Source: Tricholomella constricta (lineage: Eukaryota; Basidiomycota; Agaricomycetes; Agaricales; Lyophyllaceae). From it: a stretch of DNA of 64,000 bases. The stretch is from the NCBI GenBank assembly GCA_013368375.1, contig JAACJP010000035.1:310001-374000 (forward strand), written 5' to 3'. Shown in pieces: positions 34,618-43,978 of this stretch; positions within the stretch are counted from its first letter, which is position 1; every line of letters begins with the position of its first letter. Position numbers and translations under genes: made by a program. Under the pieces are notes generated by a model that searched no databases, was not told the DNA's origin, and was given only the letters and a program-made list of their open reading frames with translations.

Positions 34618-37118
34618 ATGCCTGCACGCTCTCCATACACCGGTGCATCTCGCAAGCTCGTCCTAGCATTCGACGTCGGGACAACATACAGCGGCATATC
34701 ATACAGGTACGACGGTGATTATCTGAGAATCGGAACACCTACTGACAGACACCGTAGTATCCTAGACCCAGGTCAAATTCCCGAGATAAAAGGCGTAACG
34801 AGGCAAGCAAGTCCTGCTGTTGGTCACAGAACTGTATTATATTGGTTCTATCCGCAGGTTCCCTGCGCAAGAACAAGTTGGTGGGGATTCGAAGATCCCA
34901 ACTATCATTTTTTATGATAAAAATGGAGTGGTTCGCGCTGTTGGCGCCGAAGCGCTTAAGGAAGGTCTCGATGATATGATTGAAGAAGAAGGCTGGACTA
35001 AAGCAGAATGGCGAGCATCACATCTCCTGTTCATTCTCTACAATCAGCTTACCCTTCCATCATAGGTTCAAGCTGCACCTTCGACCTACCTCCGACTCGA
35101 GCACCAGCGTTACCCACAAGATTCCCCCTCTTCCCAATAACAAGACCGTCCTAGACGTTTTCACCGACTTTCTCAGATACCTGTTCAAGTGTGCCCAGAC
35201 CTATATCCAAGAAACTCACGCCAACGGCGCTGACCTCTGGGCATCTTTGCAAGACCGCATCGAGTTCGTCCTGACGCACCCGAATGGCTGGGAAGGCGCG
35301 CAGCAGGCGCAGATGCGCAACGCCGCAGTCCATGCTGGCCTCGTCCCCGATGCCAACGAGGGGCGGTCACGCGTTCACTTTGTCACTGAGGGAGAAGCCA
35401 GTCTGCATTTCTGCATTCAGAGCGGGTTGACGATCGAGGCGATGAAGGTCAGTGTACCTTTTGCTGAAAGAACTTGACGTGACTTACGAGATTCGATAGA
35501 GTGGACAGGGGGTACTGATCGTGGATGCTGGAGGAGGAACAATCGATATCAGTGCATATGGTCAAACTCCCAAGTCGACGGGCTTGTCCTTCCAAGAAAT
35601 TGCTCCAGCCCAATGTCAGCAACTTTGAATTGCACGAGTATACTTCGCTAACTCTCCTTCCAGGCTACTTTCAAGGGTCGATCTTCGTCACCAATCATGC
35701 TCGCACCTTTCTTGAGGGTATGTATCTTCAATATCTCAAAGTTTACGTCTTTCAATCCAGCTTCTTTCAGATCTACTCCGAGATTCCAAATTCTTTGATG
35801 ATGTCGATCACATTACGCAGTGTTTTGACAAGACCACGAAGCTGAGGTTCAGGAATTCCGGTGAACCTCAATACATCAGATTTGGGAGTGCCCGCGATAA
35901 AGACATCGCACTCGGCATTCGTTCGGGGCAACTCAGGCTCAAAGGGTGGCTCTGCTATTAGCAGTCAAAGGACGATTGTTTTCTGACTTATCTTCAACAG
36001 CACGGACGTATCGACGTTCTTCGAACCTTCGGTAAGGTGCATCATCGACTGCATCCTTGAACAGCGTAAGAGTGCTTCGAAGACAATCTCGGTAGGCGAT
36101 TGTTCAAGTTCATGATACTGCTCAGCTAAGATGAGCAATAGTCGGTGTTCTTAGTTGGTGGCTTCGCTGCGAGTGACTGGCTATTTACGCAACTGCAAAT
36201 CTCTCTGGAACCTCTCGGTATCAACTTCTGTCGGCCAGATAGCCATGTGTAAGTACTCATTACTATGTTGATGTCCTTTAGACGCAGGGATGGCTGACCG
36301 CCGTGCAGAAACAAAGCCGTCGCGGATGGTGGAATCTCTTTCTACATCGATCATTTTGTGACAGCTCGAGTCGCAAAGTATGCCTATGGCATTCACGTGT
36401 GCACTCCTTACGTCTCCTCCAATATCGAACACCTACGCCGGTCATCGTCTATCTGGCGAGATGCACGCGGCATTGACCTTATTTCACGTTCGTTCGACAT
36501 CATCCTGCCAAAGGTATTGAATCATCAGATATCACTTAGACAGCTAAATTTATCCTGTGATCATGATATAGAACAGGCAAATCTCGGAGAGCACCGAATT
36601 TCGGCGATCTTATTTCTATACTGCCAAGACGACTAATGGTCTCCCTGATCAAATTTCTGAAGACATACTGTGCTATCGAGGATCCTCAGGAAGCCCTCGC
36701 TGGACGGACGAAGATGCTGGTAACTAATAACCCTAACTTTGTCGAAGCTTTTAGCTCATCTGTGTAACAGCGATGTACTTCACACTTTGCACACTTACCG
36801 CGGATACACGGCGGTTGAAGAGCACGATAACGGTTTTTCAGCGCGCTTATGACTCTAGTTGCTACTACCAAATGAATTTTGAAGTTATCCTGAACTTTGG
36901 CCTCACGGAGTTCACAGCACAGCTATGTTGGAAGGAAAACGTTTGTCTTCCGTTATTTTCTATCTTCGCGTCCACTGCTCTATATTGACAATCTTGTCTG
37001 ATTTTTACAGGGTCAAGAGATGCGGTAAGCAGCCTATACTCTTTGGAATTGTAAGGAACTATTAACGGCAACGAAATCATCACGATGCAGATCTCCAGTC
37101 GAAATTGTCTATGACTAG
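34618..37118 (+). CDS. Hsp70-like ATPase 1 (HSPA12-type)
   Basis: About a dozen exons, roughly 570 residues. Actin/Hsp70-fold nucleotide motifs are all present: phosphate 1 VLAFDVGTTYSGISYR, phosphate 2 VLIVDAGGGTIDISAYG, and adenosine motif FLVGGFAASDWLF. Between phosphate 1 and 2 there is an insertion typical of the HSPA12 branch (THPNGWEGAQQAQM). The protein ends shortly after FGLTEFTAQLCW with a short tail (SPVEIVYD). There is no room for a standard Hsp70 substrate-binding domain and lid, and no EEVD. Intron 2 (from 34803) is of the GC-AG type: no GT donor keeps the frame. Divergently paired with coiled-coil gene B; the 3' side faces the LINE insertion. Likely an ATP-driven chaperone-like switch in the cytosol; client unknown. 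Confidence 0.88.
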
Positions 37119-37540
37119 GATGTAATTTAGGCTTTTTACCATGTATCGCTGGCAATCAGTAAGTTTGAATTTTGCCCGAAACAGTACGTCGCGTAACGCT
37201 CTTCCGTTGATTGGAGGAGGAGGAGGAGTTTATTATACTGGCACGGTCCCCAATTGGAACAACCAGTTCACTGCGGGTCTACTTAGGTAATTAACTATAT
37301 ACCTTGGCATCAACTCATCGCAGTACACACATACCTACTGATGGGGGCGAAGATGCACCACAGCAAAGCGGGGTCGCCCTGGCCGCCTGCGGCAGGATGA
37401 AGCGGTTACAACCCAGTGGGAGCTGGTGCGCAGTCCCCTGCTCACCAACCTAACTCCCCGCCATCCAGGCGCCTCGCAATGTTGGGTGGTCAACAGTCCA
37501 CCAGAGCATGCATGCTTCTTTGCATCTATCTACAGCATTC

Positions 37541-40500
37541 TTACGTGTCTGGGATTAGCATCAGCCCTGCTGGGATCAGCATGGGTTCTGCATAGAAAAC
37601 CTCCAGCACATCATAGCAGAATTTGGCTAGCAGTGCCACTGTGACCCGCTGGCCCAGCAGGCCCCTCATCATTGCTTCCGCATCCGTGAACCGGGAGCGG
37701 AAGCCAGGTAGGGCAGCATCGACCTGGGCATAAAATACACGTCTGTACCGCTGGACAGGTGCATGGGCACACACCAACAGCGCGTGCACAGCATCTTCCA
37801 CCCCGTCCCTGCAAAGCCTGCAGACCCGGAGCTCTCGGGCCACTGCTGGGCGCCGCCGCTCTGCCCATCGCAGTCGTTCCACTGCCAGAGCATGGCAGCA
37901 CAGGACTACATGTGTCAGAGCCCTTCTGTGCTTTGGGATCTTCACCCGGAGATAGTGTCGGAATGCAATCACCTTTTTGACCAGCCTCCCTTCCACCATC
38001 TCCATCCTCCCGGCCAGTAGGTCGCGTGTCCGGGCAGAGGACAGGACCACCTCATCAACCCATCGGTCTGCTGAGGCCTTTACCTCATCGATGAGACTGT
38101 CCACCATGTCAGCATCCATGTTGCCCTCTGGTAGCACCCAAAGAATTGGGTCTGGAAGGTTTGCCAGCACCAGCTTAAGGTCGGTCACCCATGATCCATG
38201 TCCCATGCGGGCGAGTTTAAACGACTCTGCCATGGCACTCCACACTAGTCGGTCTTCTGGCAGGCACACCACGTGCTTCAGAAATCCAAGAGCAAGTACC
38301 ACTCTCCTGTACCTGATGGGCAGCAGGCCTGTTTCCGAGAATAGTACTGCCTTGACAGAGCGGGCATGGATGCGTAGCATGCGCCGGAGGTAGTAGCATT
38401 GTACTTTTTCCAGTCCCTCCCAGTGTGGTGCAATAGTGTCCAGGATCACCTCCGCGGCTGACGTCAGGTAAGGGTCCACTCGTGCTACATACAGGGTCCG
38501 AGACTCCCACACGGGCATGTCACCCACAAATCGGTCCACTCCTAGACACATATTTGCCATTCGGCGCGCTTTCTCTGTGTTGACCCTGTAGTGTTCCACA
38601 AACATATTATCGGAGAATGTTCGGAAGTGGACACCTACATACTTGAAGTCCCGGACTTCCTTGAGTCGGTGAGATCCCAGATAGAATGCATAGGGCTGCT
38701 TTGGTTTGGGGCCTGCAATGCTGAATACACACTTCTCCAGTTGTGTCTCGCACCCATTGTCTGCAGCCCAGGCAGCCATATCTGTCAGCTTTCCTTGGAA
38801 GGATACTGGACATGGGGTTGCTATCATGATGTCATCTGCCTGCTCTAGCTGAGACACGTACACATTGTGCAGTAACATATCCCCAGGGAAGTGGCTGACC
38901 ACAAAGTCGGACAGGTAAATATTCCAGTTTCCGGGTGAGCCGGGGTCACCTGTGAGCAGCCCCAGGTTGCACTGGAACCTATTGGAGAGGTCGCCGTCCA
39001 GGCGCACCATGTAGGTCATGCTCCCATAGAGTTTCCGGAGCCAGTTCACGACTGGTCCAGAAATTCCCCAGGTGTTCAGTTTCAGCCACAGTGTTTCGCG
39101 GTCAGTCCATGGGAATGCATTTTTCAGGTCGATGTATGCGATGTACAGCGGGGTGCCCTCTGCCTTAGCCTTTTCAGTCATTGTGCGCAGGATGAAAGGG
39201 TTGTTATTTGTGCGGTACCCCTCGCGAAACCCGTTCTGTGTTTCTGGGATGATAGCATGCCTCTCTGCATAGTCTCGCACTCGACGGTCAATCAGCAGTG
39301 TGAAGAATTTCAGGAGGCAGCACTCTAGCACAATCAGGCGGTAGTTTTCGGCTGCCTTTCGGTCCTTCTCAGGCTTTGGGATCCCAATGACAAGGGATGC
39401 TAGCCACCTGGATGGGATCTCCATTTCATTGAGGCATGCATTCAGGAGCTCTGCAATCTTGGTGTTTGGGATAGTCATGATGTCTCTGTATGTGTACCCA
39501 TCGGCGCCTGTCGCGCTGTCAATGGTGTGTGTCCTGACATGGTTCTTTCCCCATGCAATTTCCTCCTCTCCGAAGGCCCGTGAGAATAGCCCATCAGGGG
39601 TGGTGTCTACACCGTAGGTTGGCAGTGCTGCAGCGAGGACTTTATTCAGGGCCAGCTGCTCCCTATTGAAGCTGGTGGGCATTTCAAGGGGCGCATTCAT
39701 GCGTGCTTGGAGTTCATTTGTCAGAGCATCCAGACTGACCTCTGTCTCTGCTGGGCGGGCATCCGTCCATTTTCTAATGAGGCGCCAGAATTCCCCAGGG
39801 CCGTTGCAGTCGAGCAGTGCATTTCTCATGGACTGTTGCAGTTTTCGAGTCTTCTCTCTGCCACGGTGTGAGAGCCCATCTCGTCTGTCTGGGTCGTCGA
39901 GTACCTCGATGGCGGGCTCCACTGGGCGTGCAGTGGGAGTTTCAGGCAGGGCAGTTGAGACCTTCCTGGCATCCATGGTGCCCTCGTGTGGGGGTGCGCC
40001 TGTTGCCGCCCATGGGGCGTCAACCAGATGCCTGTAGTTACCCACTTCTGGCAGTCTCGCACCTTCTTTTGCTAGCCGGTCTGCTGCATCCCCCCATTCG
40101 TTCCCAGAGTGCCCTTTTATCCACACGAATCGGGTGGGTGCCTGGCGGGCAGCTAGTAATTTTACCATGTCATGCAGCAGGTCCCCATTAGGGCGGTCCC
40201 AGCCCATGTTATCATGCAGGGGTGCCCAGTAACATGCCTCCCTAATCACCAGCTCAGAGTCTGTTGTAACCCTCAGGCTCTTTCTAGGGTCAGCCTCTAG
40301 TAAAGCAAGAATGACAGCGAATATTTCCCCCCGGTTGTTTGTCTGCGGGCCAGGGCCTGGAGCGCGCTGGGCACGGTTCTTGTGGGAGTGGAGCCCCCAG
40401 AATGTTCCGCTTCCCGCAGCTGCATTGCACTTGCCATTATTGAGGCATGAGCCATCTGTGTACACCTGTACCTCTTGGGTCCAGTAATAGGTCTTCCCAT

Positions 40501-41398
40501 ACAGCCGTTCTAAGCCCTGCTCCAGTGTCTCCTTTGACTTCATTGTCGCTTCCCACAGTATGTCTATTCCAGACTCTGCTGCTGGCCACTCGATCTGAAT
40601 CTTCTCCCGGCGGCCCACTCGAGTGGGTTCTATGATGGCCAGTGTTCTGTTCACCGTCAGGACCAATGGTGTGTGGTCTGCCCAGGCACAGTCAGGGTCT
40701 TCAGGCGGCTCCAGGACTTTCAGTTCAAGGACAAGGGCCAGTGCACGTAGGGAGACTATAGCATAGTCGACGACTGCTCGACCGTTGGGCTGGAATGATG
40801 TGAACCGGCCTGGCGTGTGGGCCTCTGTAGCTGTGCCATTCAAGATGCACAGAGCAAAGTCCTGCACCCATGACAGTACTTGTCGCCCTCTCGTGTTGGT
40901 CATACTGTCGCATGAGTTGCGTGGTGGGTGAAGGGGGGAGCCTGATAGGGAGGCAGTCCGTGCGTTCAGGTCGCCCATAACAATCACTGGTTTTGAGGAT
41001 GCCGTGCATACGGCCAGCACCTCCCTCAGGCGTATTTCAGGGCTCACGTCTGTCCACCCCTCCCATCTGCTTGTTGAAGGCAATATATATGCCCCCACAA
41101 TATAGCAGTTGCCCATGTCTAGGACTATAATGTCTCCAACGGACAAGTGCACTGCGACCTCTGCTTTTATACCCTTCCGTACAAGAGCCATTACTCCCCC
41201 ACCCCGCCTCTGCCAGCTTGCTCTCCGGGGGCGTGACACAGCGATCATATAGTATTCTGGAGGCACTGGGGTGCTGCTCTCCTCTTCTGGCCATAGATGT
41301 GTCTCCTGGAGGAGCACTACATCATACTGCCCAATATCCTTATTGAATTCCGGGCTGAGGATTTTTGCTGCATAGTTACCAAATATATTCCAGCTCAT
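37541..41398 (-). CDS. LINE ORF2: endonuclease - RNase H - reverse transcriptase
   Basis: Uninterrupted 1285-codon frame starting MSWNIFGNYAAKI. Residues about 1-260 form an apurinic-type endonuclease (LLQETHLW; VMGDLNAR; DYAIVS; WADHTPLVL). Residues about 310-460 are an RNase H with its acidic residues in VYTDGSC, NRGEIFAV, VTTDSEL and GDAADRLA. Residues about 640-900 are a reverse transcriptase (VIGIPKPEKD; YIDLKNAFPWTD; LLTGDPGSPGNWN; catalytic pair in QADDIM). The C-terminus has a CCHC-like motif (CRLCRDGVEDAVHALLVC). RNase H placed before the RT differs from I and Tad-type LINEs, where it follows the RT. It would copy the element's RNA at nicked chromosomal DNA. No stop or frameshift. 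Confidence 0.93.
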   Translation of the reverse strand: MSWNIFGNYAAKILSPEFNKDIGQYDVVLLQETHLWPEEESSTPVPPEYYMIAVSRPRRASWQRRGGGVMALVRKGIKAEVAVHLSVGDIIVLDMGNCYIVGAYILPSTSRWEGWTDVSPEIRLREVLAVCTASSKPVIVMGDLNARTASLSGSPLHPPRNSCDSMTNTRGRQVLSWVQDFALCILNGTATEAHTPGRFTSFQPNGRAVVDYAIVSLRALALVLELKVLEPPEDPDCAWADHTPLVLTVNRTLAIIEPTRVGRREKIQIEWPAAESGIDILWEATMKSKETLEQGLERLYGKTYYWTQEVQVYTDGSCLNNGKCNAAAGSGTFWGLHSHKNRAQRAPGPGPQTNNRGEIFAVILALLEADPRKSLRVTTDSELVIREACYWAPLHDNMGWDRPNGDLLHDMVKLLAARQAPTRFVWIKGHSGNEWGDAADRLAKEGARLPEVGNYRHLVDAPWAATGAPPHEGTMDARKVSTALPETPTARPVEPAIEVLDDPDRRDGLSHRGREKTRKLQQSMRNALLDCNGPGEFWRLIRKWTDARPAETEVSLDALTNELQARMNAPLEMPTSFNREQLALNKVLAAALPTYGVDTTPDGLFSRAFGEEEIAWGKNHVRTHTIDSATGADGYTYRDIMTIPNTKIAELLNACLNEMEIPSRWLASLVIGIPKPEKDRKAAENYRLIVLECCLLKFFTLLIDRRVRDYAERHAIIPETQNGFREGYRTNNNPFILRTMTEKAKAEGTPLYIAYIDLKNAFPWTDRETLWLKLNTWGISGPVVNWLRKLYGSMTYMVRLDGDLSNRFQCNLGLLTGDPGSPGNWNIYLSDFVVSHFPGDMLLHNVYVSQLEQADDIMIATPCPVSFQGKLTDMAAWAADNGCETQLEKCVFSIAGPKPKQPYAFYLGSHRLKEVRDFKYVGVHFRTFSDNMFVEHYRVNTEKARRMANMCLGVDRFVGDMPVWESRTLYVARVDPYLTSAAEVILDTIAPHWEGLEKVQCYYLRRMLRIHARSVKAVLFSETGLLPIRYRRVVLALGFLKHVVCLPEDRLVWSAMAESFKLARMGHGSWVTDLKLVLANLPDPILWVLPEGNMDADMVDSLIDEVKASADRWVDEVVLSSARTRDLLAGRMEMVEGRLVKKVIAFRHYLRVKIPKHRRALTHVVLCCHALAVERLRWAERRRPAVARELRVCRLCRDGVEDAVHALLVCAHAPVQRYRRVFYAQVDAALPGFRSRFTDAEAMMRGLLGQRVTVALLAKFCYDVLEVFYAEPMLIPAGLMLIPDT

Positions 41399-41460
41399 AA
41401 TTGTAAACGAACTAGTAGAATTGTTTATACTTGGTGCAGCGTTGTCGCTCTCCTCAGCCC

Positions 41461-41905
41461 TTACCGAAAACCCGTACCGCCAACGACCAGTGACATCATC
41501 TCCTCATCCCCCCTGGAGGAGCCCGAGGCCATACTACCCATCCCACCTTGGTTGCCTCGTTCGATGAGCTTTGTTGCGGTGGTGATAGAGTTGTGACTGG
41601 CCCTCCATGCCATCACAAACTGGCTAGCAGCGCTCTCGGAGCGAAATCCAACAATCAGGACCATCTCTTGTCCCCCCTCCGACAGGGCAGGCCTCCCCAC
41701 CCGGAGCTCAGCATGGAACTCCACGGGGCGAGTGACATTGGCCCCGTGCTTAGCGTACAGTCGGAAGAGGGCCTGGGGGGTGTTGGCATGTGGGGACTCC
41801 TTGACAGGCACTAGCTCAATGGTGAATGGGAAGGAGGCACGACGGCCCTCATTCATGCGTTTCGTGGCAGGTGCCCCCATTGGTTGCGCTTGTGCAGGCC
41901 GCTTC
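41461..41905 (-). pseudogene. LINE ORF1, 3' part downstream of the LTR insertion
   Basis: About 147 codons, including a frame starting at an internal ATG at 41880. The nucleotides connect in frame with the part at 43979-46098 once the LTR element and one copy of its GTGGC target duplication are left out: 2273 nt counted from the upstream frame plus 445 nt is divisible by three. The segment has a folded-looking beta/alpha pattern (ELVPVKESPHANTPQALF; EMVLIVGFRSESAASQFV), possibly an RNA-binding fold. It stops 62 nt before the ATG of ORF2. As it stands it could at best be made from its own ATG. Confidence 0.75.
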
Positions 41906-41910
41906 GTGGC

Positions 41911-42366
41911 TGTTAGAGGACGTCCGGATGGGCGAAGGCGAGCGACGAGCTACAAGCCGGCGCGAGCCAAGAGGGTCCTGAATGCAGTCAAGTGAGCAAT
42001 CAACAGTGCGAAACGTGAGGAGGGCGACGAGAGAGCAAGCTAAGAGTCGATCAATGTATAAACCCGAAGATACTGTTATTGTTCAGGTTGGAGATATTCT
42101 ATCTCCAACCCAGGCTTATATACTACATCGCCGAGCCAGTGACTAAGGCGGTATGTAAAGGCGCTGACTACTGATGAGTAACAATTGTCCAGCTGACTGA
42201 TAGGAATCTAAGTAGTGGTGTCGGTGTGGGAGTAATGGCTACGAAAGGGGCGTAAGAACAGTATGGCGGTCAGCAAGTATGTCTAAGGCGGGGGCCATGG
42301 GGGCCGATGACAGAGAACGAGAGACTAAGCGATAATAGGAGTGGGCGCACGGTGCAGCCCCTTACA
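41911..42366 (-). repeat. 3' LTR of the KH element
   Basis: 456 bp, ends TG...CA. Contains the perfect hairpin GGTTGGAGATA-TTC-TATCTCCAACC (42086-42110) just downstream, in transcription sense, of a minus-strand TATATAAG. Differs from the other LTR at one base (GCCGAGCCAGTG against GCCGAGCCGGTG). Confidence 0.93.
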
Positions 42367-42411
42367 TCACCCCCCCTCTAGCGGTCGTCTACCACGACGA
42401 ACTCAATTTCT

Positions 42412-43422
42412 TCATTTTTTGGGCCACGGTGTCCCCCGTCGGGCCGTCTGGCGTGGAGCGATTGGGCTGGGGACGGGAGTGCCCGTCGTGGCACGGCTAA
42501 CGTCCATCGGCGTTGCTGGGATACTGACTGACATAGGGGAGGGGGCCGTGGATTGAGCGAGCGGAGAGGGCGCACGCGTAGGGTGGGGTTGGGTGTCCAT
42601 TGCGGTCCGAGGCGTGGGTGCCGCGCTGGGAGGACGCAAGAGAGCGTCATGGGTAGGGGAGCTGGTGCCGGCGGGGGCGGCCGCGCTGCTATACGACGGC
42701 CTCAGCGTAGAGGTGATAGGAGCTGCCGGCTCCCGGTAAACGGTCTTAAGGGCGGGGGGTAAAGGTGCCCAACGAATCGGGTCAGGGGGGGGCTCCCGAC
42801 GAGGAGGGGCCGGTGCTGCAGGGGCGGCCGGCGCAGATTTGGCCTTCTTCTGCTTCTTTGGTGTGCGCACGCGTTGACGAGCAATGCGCTTCCCCAATAC
42901 AATGAGAGCATCACCGATCTGCCGATCAGTGCCCTTGATAGAGACTAAGCGCTGCCGTTCCTCGTCTGGCCCCATGGTGAAGGCCGAGACGCGAGCGCCG
43001 GAAAGGTCGTGGATTTGTTTAAGTCCTCTTCCTCGAGAGCCGACGATGTGCGGCATAAGGGAGTCTGGGAACTCCAAGCCGATCAGATATCGGTCAGCTT
43101 TTCCTTCCATAGAGTTAATGAATTCCCCAGAGAGGTGGAAGGACGAGGGGTGGCCAGTGTTGGCGTTAGAGCGGCCGCTCTTGCGGCGAGGCAGAGGAGC
43201 GGGGGGAGGGGGTTTGTTAGACGATGGAGGGGCTTTAGAGACCGCCGCCATAGTGGTAGTGGCAGCGATGACGGTGCCCGCTTCAAGGGCCGATAGGCGC
43301 GCTTCCATGGCCGAGAGTGCTAGTTGCGTCTGGCGTACAACGCGAGCCATGTTTTCCAGTTCTTCAGCAGGGTAGATCCCTTCGAGAAAGACCTGGGAGG
43401 CATGAGGGGTAGGGGTAGACAT
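42412..43422 (-). CDS. KH-domain ORF of the LTR element
   Basis: 336 residues, single exon, ATG about 100 nt after the 5' LTR. Residues about 1-60 contain a short helix or coiled coil (QLALSAMEARLSALEAG), then a Pro-rich stretch. A KH RNA-binding domain lies at about residues 108-180 with the GxxG loop in HIVGSRGRGLKQIHDLSGAR. A Lys-rich segment (RTPKKQKKAKS) and a long Pro/Ala/Thr-rich tail follow. No protease, integrase or reverse transcriptase is present. Its position is that of Gag, so it may bind the element's RNA and package it; this is inference. The frame is open and ends just before the purine tract of the 3' LTR. Confidence 0.85.
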   Translation of the reverse strand: MSTPTPHASQVFLEGIYPAEELENMARVVRQTQLALSAMEARLSALEAGTVIAATTTMAAVSKAPPSSNKPPPPAPLPRRKSGRSNANTGHPSSFHLSGEFINSMEGKADRYLIGLEFPDSLMPHIVGSRGRGLKQIHDLSGARVSAFTMGPDEERQRLVSIKGTDRQIGDALIVLGKRIARQRVRTPKKQKKAKSAPAAPAAPAPPRREPPPDPIRWAPLPPALKTVYREPAAPITSTLRPSYSSAAAPAGTSSPTHDALLRPPSAAPTPRTAMDTQPHPTRAPSPLAQSTAPSPMSVSIPATPMDVSRATTGTPVPSPIAPRQTARRGTPWPKK

Positions 43423-43522
43423 CGTCAGAGTTACGAGAGGGTTGGGGTGTGTGAAGACACGGAGGGGTTAGGTGTTGGTGCGACGAGCAAGAGGGGCGGG
43501 CCGCGTAGGAACCTGAACAACC

Positions 43523-43978
43523 TGTTAGAGGACGTCCGGATGGGCGAAGGCGAGCGACGAGCTACAAGCCGGCGCGAGCCAAGAGGGTCCTGAATGCAGT
43601 CAAGTGAGCAATCAACAGTGCGAAACGTGAGGAGGGCGACGAGAGAGCAAGCTAAGAGTCGATCAATGTATAAACCCGAAGATACTGTTATTGTTCAGGT
43701 TGGAGATATTCTATCTCCAACCCAGGCTTATATACTACATCGCCGAGCCGGTGACTAAGGCGGTATGTAAAGGCGCTGACTACTGATGAGTAACAATTGT
43801 CCAGCTGACTGATAGGAATCTAAGTAGTGGTGTCGGTGTGGGAGTAATGGCTACGAAAGGGGCGTAAGAACAGTATGGCGGTCAGCAAGTATGTCTAAGG
43901 CGGGGGCCATGGGGGCCGATGACAGAGAACGAGAGACTAAGCGATAATAGGAGTGGGCGCACGGTGCAGCCCCTTACA
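43523..43978 (-). repeat. 5' LTR of the KH element
   Basis: 456 bp, one base different from the 3' LTR. Carries the same hairpin (43698-43722) and TATA-like box. Read from the minus strand its first bases GTAAGG and last bases AACAG mimic intron borders. Confidence 0.93.

Larger units (their letters stand above)
41911..43978 (-). mobile_element. 2068-bp LTR element with a KH-domain ORF and no polymerase
   Basis: Two 456-bp direct repeats (41911-42366, 43523-43978) begin TGTTAGAGG and end CCTTACA. The outer flanks are the 5-bp target duplication GTGGC (41906-41910 and 43979-43983). Read on the minus strand, a purine tract (AGAGGGGGGGTGA) directly precedes the 3' LTR. A candidate primer-binding site (GGTTGTTCAGGTTCC) directly follows the 5' LTR, and TATATAAG lies inside the LTR. 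Only one ORF is present. It resembles TR-GAG or TRIM/LARD-type non-autonomous elements that depend on another element's enzymes. The LTRs differ at a single base by eye, so insertion is recent. Confidence 0.93.

Noticed and set aside
43882..43977. C-terminal tail of the LINE ORF1 reading frame (VRGCTVRPLL...)
   Set aside because: It lies inside the LTR and is accidental read-through.
41910..43978. The 456-bp repeats as two copies of one intron (GTAAGG...AACAG on the minus strand)
   Set aside because: The TG...CA ends, 5-bp target duplication, purine tract and restored ORF1 frame show they are LTRs; the splice-like borders follow from TGTAA/TAACA.
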